A stretch of DNA of 64,000 nucleotides from Prunella strophiata (lineage: Eukaryota; Chordata; Aves; Passeriformes; Prunellidae). Where the stretch lies: positions 1,426,001 through 1,490,000 of the forward strand of contig JAZBQD010000019.1 in the NCBI GenBank assembly GCA_036583965.1, in the 5' to 3' direction. This document shows positions 44,815 to 54,818 of the stretch, in pieces (position 1 is the stretch's first letter; each line of letters starts with the position of its first letter). The notes below the pieces were generated by a model that did no database searches, was not told the origin of the DNA, and saw only the letters and a list, made by a program, of their open reading frames with translations. The translations under genes and the position numbers were made by a program.

Positions 44815-45330
44815 CTTCCCTGGCAGGGTGGGCAGGCCCTGGCACAGGGTACCCAGAGCAGCTGTGGCTGCCCCTGGATCCCTGGCAGTGCCCAAGGCCA
44901 GGCTGGACACTGGGGCTGGAGCAGCCTGGGGCAGTGGGAGGTGTCCCTGCCATGGCAGGGCTGGCACTGGGTGGGATTTGAGGTCCTTTCCATCCCAAAC
45001 TGTCACTGTGGAGCACAAACAACACAACGAGGACAGCAGCTCTTTGCAAGGTGTGAGAGAGCAAAAAGAGGAAGTTTATTGAAATCTGACTCCATTTATA
45101 GTTTTCTGAAATGCCAGTGTCATTGGAGGGTGACAGTGCCACCTCCTCAATGCCACTGGACAACCCAACAGTCCGTCAAGTTGCTCTTCCTCCATAAAGG
45201 AAGACAAAACAATAAGTTATTTACAGAAAGTGTGTGAGAAAGTTCTGCACAAGAATGGAAACATCAGAAGGCTTTAGAGAAACTTAAAAAATCAGGGTGA
45301 CACCAAACCAGTCTGAGATTCTATAATTAT
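44815..45330 (+). mobile_element. CR1 3' end split by an LTR
   Basis: CR1 runs from GGCAGGGTGGGCAGGCCCTG through CCATGGCAGGGCTGGCACTG to TTCCATCCCAAAC at 45,000. It is then interrupted by the 302 bp LTR and resumes at 45,303 with CCAAACCAGTCTGAGATTCT and a short GGGAT run. The 6 bp CCAAAC is duplicated at the break. Confidence 0.93.
45001..45302 (-). mobile_element. Solo LTR, 302 bp, endogenous retrovirus (copy 2)
   Basis: Near-identical in structure to the LTR at 28,384. Flanked by CCAAAC at 44,995-45,000 and 45,303-45,308. It is inserted within a CR1 tail, so it is younger than that CR1. Confidence 0.95.
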
Positions 45331-45959
45331 AATGATGGGATGGGATGGGGTGGGATGCCAGCACTGCAGGAAGCCCCCAATGATGGGAATGTCCCCAAGA
45401 CACAGCCCAGGGGTGACATCACCAGGGTAGCCCAAGGGCTAAACCAAATCACTGGGATATTTGGGAGCTCTTCCAGAACTTTCCAGCCCATAGAAGTTTC
45501 CATCATTTTGAAAGGCTGCTCTTGGCCTGAGCTGGGGGTTTCTCTCCCAGCCCCAGTCTCCCGTGGCACAGCCCTGGCTGGATGCAGTCAGCCCCAGGTG
45601 CAAGCTCTGATATCTCCTCATGCACAGCCAGGGCAGGCAGTGAGGATCAGCCTTTCCCACTGGGAATTGCAGCTGACAGGACAGAACTGAGCTTTTAATT
45701 ACCAGCTCCTACCCAGGGCAGCTGCTCTGCTCGTTACTGCTCCTTAGACTGAGAGGGTTTGAGCCCAGACAGGACCATTAAATCCCTCTCACCTGCCCTG
45801 CCTGTCACAGGGGCTTGCACTGCAGTGATTCCCCCAGAAGTGGGCAGACCCCAGCCCCTGTGCTGGGCTCTGGAAGGGAGGGATCCCTGGAGCTGCCACC
45901 TTCAGCTGATGGATGGGTTTGTGCTTTTCCTTCTTCAGCCCCTGTGGGCCACAGCTCAT
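45331..45959. other. Single-copy spacer
   Basis: Begins with a short GGGATGGGAT run and continues as mixed sequence. Nothing recognised. Confidence 0.4.
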
Positions 45960-46262
45960 GAGTCAGAAAACCATGGAATGTCCTGAGGGATCTGGAGGGA
46001 CCCACAGGGATCATCCCAGCCCCATCCCTGCCCAGACCCCCAACAATCCCACCCTGGGCATCCCTGGCAGTGCTGCCCAAACCCTCCTGGAGCTCTGGCA
46101 GCCTCGGGGCCGTGCCCATTCCCTGGGGAGCCTGGGCAGTGCCAGCACCCTCTGGGGAAGAGCCTTTCCTGATCCCCAGCCTGCCCTGCCCTGGCCCAGC
46201 TCCAGCTGCTCCCTGGTGCTGTCCCTGCCCAGAGCAGAGGTGGGAGCTGCCCTTGGCAGGAG
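45960..46262 (-). mobile_element. CR1 3' region, older subfamily, about 300 bp
   Basis: GTCCTGAGGGATCTGGAGGG, CCCAGACCCCCAACAATCCC, GAGCTCTGGCAGCCTCGGGG, CCCTGGGGAGCCTGGGCAGT and GGGGAAGAGCCTTTCCTGAT follow the reversed order of a CR1 type with CTCTGGCAGGCTCGGGGCC. It is distinct from the dominant subfamily. Confidence 0.8.
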
Positions 46263-46533
46263 CTGCAGTGCACACACAGATCTATAATGATATAAACACA
46301 TAAATAACAGAGACAATGCACAGGTCAGAGGTGCCCAAACCCCCTGGGGCTGGCAGGGGGCTGGGAGTGCTGCAGGAGCAGCAGGACTCAGGGGCTGCAG
46401 CAGGGCCCCAGGGATGGAGCAGCACATCCTATCCCCAGTGCTCCAGGGGCAGCTCAAGCTCAGGAACAAAGGGGGGGTCTCTTGTCCACACATTTGGCAC
46501 TGAGGAGGTGCTGTGTGACACGTCTGACCCTGC
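46263..46533. other. Single-copy spacer
   Basis: Nothing recognised. Confidence 0.4.
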
Positions 46534-46680
46534 CCCACTGCCCACCAGCACTGCAGAACCAGCCAAGCATCCCTCAGCCTCCCCACTGCCCACCAGCACT
46601 GCAGAACCAGCCAAGCATCCCTCAGCCTCCCCACTGCCCACCAGCACTGCAGAACCAGCCAAGCATCCCTCAGCCTCCCC
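46534..46680. repeat. Minisatellite, 48 bp unit, 3 copies
   Basis: Three identical copies of a 48 bp unit containing CCACTGCCCACCAGCACTGC and AGAACCAGCCAAGCATCCC. Being a multiple of 3 it keeps frames open; no gene is implied. Confidence 0.97.
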
Positions 46681-46976
46681 TTCCTGCAGGCAGCACCCCG
46701 GGGTGAGGCTCCAGCCACCCCCAGCTCCCTCCCAGCCCACCTGGGATCAGTCACCACCTGCAGTGGGTGCTCTGGGGGGGTCACCACCTGCACCAGGTGC
46801 TCCGGGGCTGTCTGTCCATGCCCAGGGGACTGGGTGTCCAGGGGCACATCTGGGGACCGTGGTGGCCCTGATGCCATTGCCCAGCACAGCTCTCAGGTGA
46901 CTTCAGGCCAAGGCTGAGCCCTCCAACCACTCCTTGCAGGGCTCTGGCACTGATTCCAACCTTCTCCCCTTTTGCA
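46681..46976. other. Single-copy spacer
   Basis: GC-rich sequence with a twofold GGGGTCACCACCTGCA-like repeat. Nothing else recognised. Confidence 0.4.
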
Positions 46977-46982
46977 GGTGCT

Positions 46983-47614
46983 TGTTGGAACCCAGGACAT
47001 TCCTCTGGCTGTCCTGGGTGATTCCAGACCCTGGCAAGGGGCTCAGAGACCTTGGCACAGAGTCAAAAACACCTGTGCCTTCCATTTTAGCCCATGGAAA
47101 AAATTGCCAACTTTGTGTGAAGGTTTACAAGCCACAAGAGTTTGAGTAGAGTGATAGTTAATTTGTCACAGGGTGAAAAAGTAGAATTTGGGGGTTTTAG
47201 AATGGGGGTTCAAGGGGAGAGATGGAAGAATCTGGGTGTGTTCTGTCCTTCTTCTTCTTCTTCTTCTTCTTCTTCCTGTCCTCCATCTCCTGCTGTGATG
47301 GTGACACTTTCTGATTGGTTTGGAGCACAGACAGACTGTCTAACATAGGTGATAGGTATTGGAAAATTATTGCAATTAAAGTACACATAGTTCTTGGTAT
47401 AAAAAGTTAACACCATCCTAAAGGCTGGGATTGTGCCTCAACCCAACCTGCTGGACAGAGCTCAGCAGGTCAGAGACAGAATGGGATAGATAAGCAAAAA
47501 TAAACAATCTTGAAAAGCAGAACTGAGAACTCTCAACTTCTTCTGTTGCAGGACTGGGAGAAAAAAAGACTTTCCAGTATCTTGGGAGCCATCAGCAATC
47601 ACAAAACCCAGAGA
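46983..47614 (+). mobile_element. Solo LTR, about 632 bp, endogenous retrovirus (second copy)
   Basis: Begins TGTTGGAACCCAGG and is flanked by the perfect 6 bp duplication GGTGCT (46,977-46,982 and 47,615-47,620). It retains TATAAAAA at 47,398-47,405 and AATAAA at 47,499-47,504. The last bases read CAGAGA where the sister copy at 20,202 has TGACA, so the terminal CA has mutated. A CTT microsatellite (about 47,249-47,275) has grown within it. No internal retroviral sequence. Confidence 0.87.
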
Positions 47615-47620
47615 GGTGCT

Positions 47621-48032
47621 CATTTCTCATTTTTAGGGAGCCAGCACTGCCGAGCAGGGGAACTGAACCCCTGAGCTCCTTCCCCAGGCTGTGCCCATGG
47701 GCCACGGCCCCAGGGATGAGACAGGGGCAGTCAGGGCCCAGGGTGGCAGGAATGAACCCTGCCTGCATTCCCAGCCCACCCAACAGCTGTGCCCTGTACA
47801 GCAGCCATGGGTTACACCAGCCACAGAGTCGTTTCACAGCCACAATTCAGTCACAGGGAAGGTAATAAATGGGGTGAAGGATGGCCTCTCCATAAAGTAT
47901 TCCATTATTCCTGCACAGCCTCAGAATATCTGTAAATGGGGTTGTGGGAGGGCAATTCCAGAGGCAAAGGAAATGAGGGCAGAGCTGTGGGAAACACCCC
48001 CAGGCGTTGGGTGCAGCCCTCAGGGGTCCAGA
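47621..48032. other. Single-copy sequence left of gap 3
   Basis: Nothing recognised. Confidence 0.4.
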
Positions 48033-48532
48033 NNNNNNNNNNNNNNNNNNNNNNNNNNNNNNNNNNNNNNNNNNNNNNNNNNNNNNNNNNNNNNNNNNNN
48101 NNNNNNNNNNNNNNNNNNNNNNNNNNNNNNNNNNNNNNNNNNNNNNNNNNNNNNNNNNNNNNNNNNNNNNNNNNNNNNNNNNNNNNNNNNNNNNNNNNNN
48201 NNNNNNNNNNNNNNNNNNNNNNNNNNNNNNNNNNNNNNNNNNNNNNNNNNNNNNNNNNNNNNNNNNNNNNNNNNNNNNNNNNNNNNNNNNNNNNNNNNNN
48301 NNNNNNNNNNNNNNNNNNNNNNNNNNNNNNNNNNNNNNNNNNNNNNNNNNNNNNNNNNNNNNNNNNNNNNNNNNNNNNNNNNNNNNNNNNNNNNNNNNNN
48401 NNNNNNNNNNNNNNNNNNNNNNNNNNNNNNNNNNNNNNNNNNNNNNNNNNNNNNNNNNNNNNNNNNNNNNNNNNNNNNNNNNNNNNNNNNNNNNNNNNNN
48501 NNNNNNNNNNNNNNNNNNNNNNNNNNNNNNNN
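48033..48532. other. Assembly gap, 500 N
   Basis: Exactly 500 N. It abuts the CpG-rich block on its right, the kind of GC-rich promoter sequence often lost in assemblies. Confidence 1.
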
Positions 48533-48557
48533 CCGGCGGGGCGGGGCTCAGGCTGGG

Positions 48558-48565
48558 TATATAAA
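48558..48565 (+). promoter_or_regulatory. TATA box candidate
   Basis: TATATAAA in a GGGT...GCGGCGG context 10 bp downstream of a GC box. The spacing is appropriate for a focused RNA polymerase II start. This is the only TATA box in the window sitting in a CpG island. Confidence 0.5.
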
Positions 48566-48640
48566 GCGGCGGCCGGGACCCGGGGGTGTGGTGTAGGGAT
48601 CGGAGCGGACGGAGGAAACGGAGGAGGGAAGGAGGAACGG

Positions 48641-49235
48641 GACCGGAGTGGCGGAGACCCCCCCGGAGCGGGCGGGACACCGGAGCGGCCCGTTGGCCAC
48701 CCCAGAACCGGGGGCGGCGACACCAGAGGTCCGCGGAGGTGGAGGCAGCGAGGACCGGCACGCCCACGTTCGGTAAGCACGAACGGAGCCGTCCGACCCA
48801 CCTCCCGGGTAAGGGAAGCGGCCGGAGACGAACTGACCCTCCCCCCCCCCACCCCCTCCTTATACCCCAACAGGGCGCAGACGGTCCCGGTTTCCGCCCC
48901 CCCCCACAGGGGAGGAGCGGAGACCCCACCGGTGACTGCTCCGCTCCCAGTCACCGGGGACCCCCCAGCAATTTTACGGGTAAAGCACGACCGGACACCA
49001 CGGTTTCCCTCCATTCCGTGGCCAGAGGATGACCATGACCTGACCCCCTCATCCCCACGGTGGGCTCGGACGGAGGACGGTCCCGGTTCCGGTAACCGAG
49101 GAGCAGCCAAGGCCGCGGAGACCCCCCGACCTCCGCCCGCACGGAAGAGCGCCCGTTAAGTAACGCACGAACGGAGCCCACCCGCCGCCCCCCGGTAGCA
49201 GGAGGACGGGGATGAGCTGACCCCGCGTTCGTCCG
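48641..49235. repeat. GC-rich tandem repeat, about 180-207 bp unit
   Basis: Two landmark motifs recur in the same order. GTAA(N)GCACGA.CGGA ... CTGACCC lies at 48,773, 48,980 and 49,160. ACGGTCCCGGTT lies at 48,881 and 49,077. The intervening sequence has diverged, so the copies are old, but the order and spacing (207, 180 and 196 bp) show tandem duplication inside the island. Confidence 0.6.
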
Positions 49236-49350
49236 CCACAGGAAGGGGGGAAAACGGAGTGCGGCCACCCGGACGGGGGAGGACCGAGGACCGAGCGGCC
49301 CCTCCTAAGGAGGAGGAGGACCGACCAGACCCCGCCGGCCGCTCTGTACA

Positions 49351-49539
49351 ACGGTTTAGAAAAGTTCACAGGAGCAGGCTGGGGTCTTGGTGAGGAATGA
49401 CAGAGTGATTTGGGCTCAAGGCAGCTGAGAGCTGAGAGCCAGCCCTGAGAGCTGGGCTGCTCCACAGGGGCTGTGCCAGGGTGGGCACTGCCCTGCCCTG
49501 GGGATGCTGCTCCACAGGGGGCAGGCGTGCCTGGGATTT
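49351..49539. other. Short single-copy spacer
   Basis: Nothing recognised. Confidence 0.4.
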
Positions 49540-50022
49540 GGGGATGCTGGGACGGGCATGTCTGAGATTTTGGGATGGGCGTGTCTGGGATTTTGGGATT
49601 TGGGGACAGGGGTGTCTGGGATTTTGGGACAGGGGTGTCTGGGATTTTGGGACAGGCATGTCTGGGGTTTTGGGATGGGTGTGTCTGGGATTTTGGGATG
49701 GGAGTGTGTGATTTTGGGATGGGTGTGTCTGGGATTTTGGGATGGGCGTGTCTGGGATTTTGGGACAGGGGTGTCTGGGATTTTGGGATGAGGGTGTGTG
49801 ATTTTGGGATGGGGTGTGTGATTTTGGGATGGCAGTGTCTGGGATTTTGGGATGGGGGTATCTGGGATTTTGGGACAGGGGTGTCTGGGATTTTGGGATT
49901 GGGGTGTGTGATTTTGGGATGGCAGTGTCTGGGATTTTGGAATGGGCATATCTGGGATTTGGGGATTTTGGGATGGCATGTCTGGGCTTTTGGGATGGGC
50001 GTGTCTGGGATTTTCAGACAGG
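49540..50022. repeat. G-rich minisatellite, 22-23 bp unit, about 21 copies
   Basis: Units of GTGTCTGGGATTTTGGGA plus TGGGC/TGGGT, with GACAGGGGT variants and shorter units lacking TCTGG. Runs of three or four G every 4-6 bases on the plus strand. Confidence 0.95.
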
Positions 50023-50281
50023 CCTTCTGGGCTAGCTGAGCATGCCATGAATTCCTGAATTCCTGCTTGTTTGAAGGGACCAGCCTTTTACATCCCTTGC
50101 TTTTCTTTCTTGCTTTTTCGAGAGGAAGATCTGAAGGTACAAAGCAGAGCTGGGCTCGTTGGGAAGTGTAAGGGAGGAATGGCCTAAAACGGCCGGAATG
50201 TGTTTGATTCCTGCAGGGAAAGGAGAGCACAGCGAGCTCCATCTCCGGCGGGATGCAGCCAGGACACAGTGGGTGCGGTTT
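50023..50281. other. Single-copy spacer
   Basis: Nothing recognised. Confidence 0.4.
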
Positions 50282-50375
50282 TCAGGGAGTCGCAGACTGG
50301 AAGGGACCTGAAATCCCATCTCGTTCCAGCCCCTGCCATGAGCAGGACACCTCCCACCAGAGCAGCTCCTCGGGG
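50282..50375 (-). mobile_element. Diverged CR1 3' end fragment
   Basis: GACTGGAAGGGACCTGAAAT, CCCATCTCGTTCCAGCCCCT and GCCATGAGCAGGACACCTCC match a minus-strand CR1 tail. Confidence 0.75.
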
Positions 50376-50889
50376 CTCCTGGCGGCGATGGGGAGAGGGG
50401 CGCAGAGGCAGCGGGAGGATGGAGCAGCAAATCTGGGCTGGTGAAGGCTGGGAAGGGGTTTGGGAGCAGAACACAAAGGGAGAGTGAGTTCAGGCGCTGA
50501 GGAGGAGGAAACGGCTGCAGCGGCCGATTTTGGGTTGGTTTTACAGCTAAAAGGGGACGGAGGGAACGGCAGAGCTGCAGCCGCCCTGTGCTCCGCAGGC
50601 TGGGCTGGCGCAATTAGCCCGGCGTTAATCACCTCCCTTCCCCTCGCTCGGGCTCAGGGAAGGGAAAAGCGCCCTCGGGAATATTAACATCGGGATTTGC
50701 CCTGGACAGGGGACACTAAAGCACGGAGCGATGGGAAAGGATGCTTTAGTCTCAGCCTAAATGCTAAAACGCATCCCGAGGAGGGTGGGAGGGGGAAGGT
50801 CGGGCTGCCCCGCAGCATCCCCAGGTCACGGCAGGCAGGTGAGGAGGGACGGAAAGGGCTGGGATTCCCCCTGTGAAAAACGCCCATCA
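50376..50889. other. Single-copy, CpG-containing sequence
   Basis: Moderately GC-rich with retained CpGs (50,500-50,680). No exon recognised. Could be conserved non-coding DNA. Confidence 0.35.
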
Positions 50890-51545
50890 CTCGTTTTAAA
50901 ATTTTAACAGTTGACTAGTGATAAAATGGTTATAAAAATAGTAATAGAAATTAGAGCAATAAGAATTTGGACAGTCGGAGTTAGGACAATAGAGGACAAT
51001 AAAAAGCAAAGACATCCGGACCGTCCGGGTGCCTCCTGGGCAAATCAAGCCCCGAAAGGACAGCACGCTAATAAAGGATTAACCCTTAAAAGCAACAGCC
51101 CGTTGCATATTCATATATCTCATACATGATGCAAGAATTCTGGTCAAACAAAGGGTGTTCTCTGGCTATTGTCACTCCCCCCTCTCACCTTGTTGGCTCC
51201 TCAGTGTCTGGAAGGAGGCAGAAGAAGCTGGGTCTTTCCCGATGAGGAGGCAAAAATTCTTTTATTGGAGATTTAGGTGTCTTGTTGCTGTTATCTCTGT
51301 GCAAAGAATTTCTTGATTATCTCATCCCTTCTTGAGCTAGTTAAAAAAAAAGTATCTTACATCACAAAATTTCTATTTTAACATTATGTTATCACCTAAA
51401 ACTATATTTATCACTCTACTTTAAAAATATTAATACAGTACTACTAATTAATACAACATAACACATATAGTATTCCTTTTAATATCTGCAAAGAGCCATA
51501 TAATATTCACTTTTCACATTTCCTGTGCTGGTACAAAGTGCCCAG
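50890..51545 (+). mobile_element. Possible LTR-retroelement fragment
   Basis: GACCGTCCGGGTGCCTCCTG, GGCAAATCAAGCCCCGAAAG, AATAAAGGATTAACCC and GCATATTCATATATCTCATA have the feel of a songbird ERV repeat; the right part (51,240-51,540) is AT-rich. The assignment rests on remembered word patterns, with no clear termini or duplication seen. Confidence 0.35.
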
Positions 51546-52519
51546 AACTGTGGCCACAGCCACACTCACATTTTGGTTACTTTCCAGGGAGGACTTCTGC
51601 AGAAAATGGGCAAATTAGGGTTTGGTATCACACTGAGGGACATTTAGGACATGAGAGTTCATAATCCAGGTTTTAAAAAGAAAGTTGGCTTTGCTAGCAC
51701 TAATTGAATTCAGGTTCTGATGGTTATCTGAGAAGAAAAGCTTTCCATGGGAAAGATTCATGTTCCCAACTCTTTCAGCTGCAGAATAAGAAGCATCTTT
51801 GTAGATTTTGTGGTTAAAGCCGATTAGATGAGATTTAATATTCTTGATTTATTTGTTTACATATTTATTTGCCTTTTAAACCTAAGGGTAAAAAACACGA
51901 GCAGATTTTAACTTCTTTCATCTCCAGGAGCAGTAATTTCATTTCAGACCTTGCTTATATAACACAAAGCAGTGAAATTGTGATTCCCTTCTCCATTTAA
52001 ATGGCCTTCAATATTTATTGCACGGAGCTCAGCCCCTCAGTCCTGCGGCTCCACATGCAGCACATCAGTCAATAATGGAGCCAGAAGGAGCTTCAGCTTG
52101 AGCCCAGCCATAAACTTCCCTGAATTAATTCCTGTTTTAATGAGAGAATGGCTTTTAAGACAAAAAGTCCAGTTTTGATTTTGGATTGCTGTCGACAATG
52201 GCTCTCGTGGGGTTTGAGATGACAAATGTATTAAAAATAAAAGGGAAGAAAGGAATTTTCTTCTTTTCTTCTCACAGCAAGCCCTGTTCCTGTCCTCAGG
52301 CTGAGTTTCTTCCTAATGATGCCACAATATTCATCTCCCACTGAACGCTCTCCTCTGTAAAACTTCCTATTTGTTTCAGATGTGAGAAAAATCCCATCAG
52401 GCTCCAGTTTGCTGAGTTCCCTGAGTGGAACCACAGGCCTTGGGGACCCTCCCCACCTCACGGGTGTCCCCTGTGACTCCCAAGCCCCACAGAGCCCCAG
52501 AGTCCTGCAGCCCTGACAG
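51546..52519. other. Single-copy sequence, conserved-looking
   Basis: 51,690-52,230 is AT-rich and evenly composed (GATTAGATGAGATTTAATAT, TTTGTTTACATATTTATTTG). It resembles conserved non-coding DNA. No coding signal. Confidence 0.35.
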
Positions 52520-52712
52520 GGGCAGGGACTCCTGGCTGGAATTCCCAGAGCAGCTGGGGCTGCCCCTGGATCCCTGGAATGTCCAAGGCCAGGCTGGACA
52601 TTGGGGCTGGGACACCCTGGGGCAGTGGGAGGTGGCCATGGCAGGGGTGGGATGAGTTGCTTGTTAAATTCCCTTCCATCCCAAACCATTCTGGATTCTG
52701 GGATTTCTTCCC
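52520..52712 (+). mobile_element. CR1 3' end fragment
   Basis: CTGGAATTCCCAGAGCAGCT, GGGGCTGCCCCTGGATCCCT, GGACATTGGGGCTGGGACAC and CATCCCAAACCATTCTGGAT. It shows more substitutions than the other copies. Confidence 0.9.
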
Positions 52713-53015
52713 AAAATTCCTCTTGTCTCTCTCCACGCTCCCAGGGCTGGCAGCCCTGGGTTGGATCCCGGGGTTGGTGCTGCCCTGCCATGGACACGGG
52801 GTCACACTCGGTGCCAGGCACCCCCTGAACATCCCTCCCCACTCCAGGAGTGCCCTCAGCCCCCCACCCCTGCACTGGGGCTGTTTAATTCAGCTTTTGT
52901 AATCACCCTGACCTTTAGGGCAGTGATTTGCATGTGCTGAGCTGTCCCTTCCTCCCCCTGCCCTTTGCCACCTGCAGCCCCCAAACCCTGTGGGGTTTGC
53001 TTCTCCCCAGGCCCT
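52713..53015. other. Single-copy spacer
   Basis: Nothing recognised. Confidence 0.4.
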
Positions 53016-53440
53016 GAAATGTGGGATAACCTGGGTTTAACTGAAATATGGAATAACCTGAGCTTAACTGAAATGTGGGATAACCTGAGTTTAACTGAAA
53101 TGTGGAATAATCTGAGTTTAACTGAAATGTGGGATAACCCATGATTAACTGAAATGTGTGATAATCTGAGTTTAACTGAAATGTGGGATAACCTGAGTTT
53201 AACTGAAATGTGGAATAATCTGAGTTTAACTGAAATGTGGGATAACCCATGATTAACTGAAATGTGTGATAATCTGAGTTTAACTGAAATGTGGGATAAC
53301 CTGAGTTTAACTGAAATGTGGGATAACCTGAGTTTAACTGAAATGTGGGATAACCCATGATTAACTGAAATGTGGGATAACCTGAGGTTAACTGAAATGT
53401 TTAATCACACGTGGTTGACTGAAATGTTTAATGACCTGGC
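53016..53440. repeat. Minisatellite, 27 bp unit with 108 bp higher-order repeat
   Basis: Sixteen units of GAAATGTGGGATAACC plus TGAGTTTAACT in strict 27 bp register. Four unit variants (TGGGATAACCTGAG, TGGAATAATCTGAG, TGGGATAACCCATG and TGTGATAATCTGAG) occur in this order at 53,070-53,177 and again, identically, at 53,178-53,285: a 108 bp higher-order duplication. Confidence 0.97.
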
Positions 53441-53481
53441 CTGGAGGTCACTGCTTTGGGTCACTTTTAGTGATGGACCAC
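53441..53481. other. Short spacer
   Basis: Unique sequence between two arrays. Confidence 0.5.
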
Positions 53482-54085
53482 TACAGAGACCCCAAAGTCC
53501 CCTCAGTGCCCACATCCCAAAGTCTGTCACTGTAGGACACAAAATAACACAACATGGACAGCAGCTCTCTCCAAGACAAAAAGAAAAAAATAAGTTTATT
53601 GATTTCTGACTCCATTTATAGATTTCTGAAGTGCCAGTGTCATTGGAGGGTGACAGTGCCACCTCCTCAGTGCCACTGGACAACCCAACAGTCCACCAAG
53701 TGCTCGTCCCCCATAAAAGAATGTAAGCAATAAATTATTTATATAAAGTGTGTGAGAAAGTTCTGTAAGAAAATGTAAACATCAGAAGGCTTTAGAGAAA
53801 CTTAAATTAGGGTGACACAAAGTCCCCTCAGTGTCTGAGACCCCAAAATCTCCTCAGTGCCCCAGATCCCAAAGTTCCCTCACTGCCCCAAAATCCCCTC
53901 AGTGCCCCAAAGTCCCCTCAGTGTCCCCCAGAGTAACCCCAGTGTCCCAGACACCAAAGTAACATCAGTGCCCCAGGGATTTTGGGGCACTGAGGGGATT
54001 TTGGGGTCTGGGGCACTGAAGAGACTTTGGGGCACCGAGGGGAACTTTGGGGCACTGAGGGGAACTTTGGGGTCTGGGACCAAGT
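53482..54085. repeat. 19 bp minisatellite that flips orientation, split by an LTR
   Basis: Units of CCCCAAAGTCCCCTCAGTG occupy 53,482-53,524 and 53,818-53,980. From about 53,981 to 54,085 the same unit continues in reverse complement (GGGGCACTGAGGGGAACTTT). The switch point contains the small palindrome GTGCCCCA...TGGGGCAC. The LTR at 53,525-53,817 sits inside the left half. Confidence 0.9.
53525..53817 (-). mobile_element. Solo LTR, about 293 bp, endogenous retrovirus (copy 3)
   Basis: Same family and orientation as the LTRs at 28,384 and 45,001, with more substitutions. Flanked by CAAAGTC on both sides (53,518-53,524 and 53,818-53,824); one base beyond the usual 6 bp may be chance. It is inserted in the 19 bp minisatellite, which therefore predates it. 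Confidence 0.9.
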
Positions 54086-54818
54086 CCTTGGGAAGTGCCA
54101 ACCATGCAATTGCCTTGGTAATTCTATGATAAATAAAATAATTAAGTAGGGCCTATTCCTTTTTTGATGAGATTAGATCAGTGCTGTTTCCACTGCAGAA
54201 GAGCTGATTTGGTTCAATTAGCTTTATTCTCAGATGTGGAACATCCCAACATCCTTTTCTGCCTTTGTTAAATTAATTTAATTAGAAAACACTATTTTAA
54301 TGAAACTGGATACTGTAGCTTCCAGAAATGAATTTTTATCCACAGAGTGCTTGGGAAAAATAGCAATGAAAATAATTTTGATAAGTAACTCTCAGCCTGA
54401 ATATCTCTATTGTTGCTCGTGCCCCGAGGTTATATTTTTAATTGCATGTAATAAATATAACTTTATTAATTAGGAATTATCTGGAAAGGAAAGAAACTTT
54501 TTTTTTTTTTTTTCTGCTTGATGGTGTAAAGAGGCTTAAAATAAAATCCCTGTTCCTTGGGATAGGTACATTTAATCCACCTTTGGTTTTTTTGGTTTTA
54601 GGCTGGCAGCAAAATCAAGAATATAAAATCCTGTCTTGTTTGTGGTGGGTTTTTTTGCTAAGAGGAGAATGAAATTTTCAGTCTTTTACTGAAGGAAATT
54701 TGGGATCTTACAGGATTATTTCATGATGGGACTCACACTGCCAACCAGCCCAGGGTGTCCTTTATCTTTGTTTTTCCTGCATAACATCAAGAATGTTAAT
54801 TTCTGTCAGTTTTTGCAA
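54086..54818. other. Single-copy sequence
   Basis: AT-rich and evenly composed; 54,130-54,470 looks like conserved non-coding DNA. A T run of 17 lies at about 54,498-54,514. No gene recognised. Confidence 0.4.

Larger units (their letters stand above)
48533..49350. promoter_or_regulatory. CpG island with candidate core promoter
   Basis: About 820 bp of CpG-dense sequence in an otherwise CpG-poor window. A double GC box (GGCGGGGCGGGGCT, 48,535-48,548) is followed by TATATAAA at 48,558-48,565, which would place a plus-strand start near 48,590. Downstream, donor-like GTAA(G/A/C)...CACGA.CGGA motifs occur three times (48,773, 48,980, 49,160), with acceptor-like CAACAG and CCACAG sites between or after them. 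No coding exon was identified. It may be a 5' non-coding exon of a gene whose body lies outside, an lncRNA start, or GC-rich retroelement sequence. Confidence 0.6.

Noticed and set aside
46534..46680. Proline/glutamine-rich coding repeat of 16 residues
   Set aside because: Only a threefold 48 bp duplication in non-coding surroundings; the frame is open because 48 is a multiple of three.
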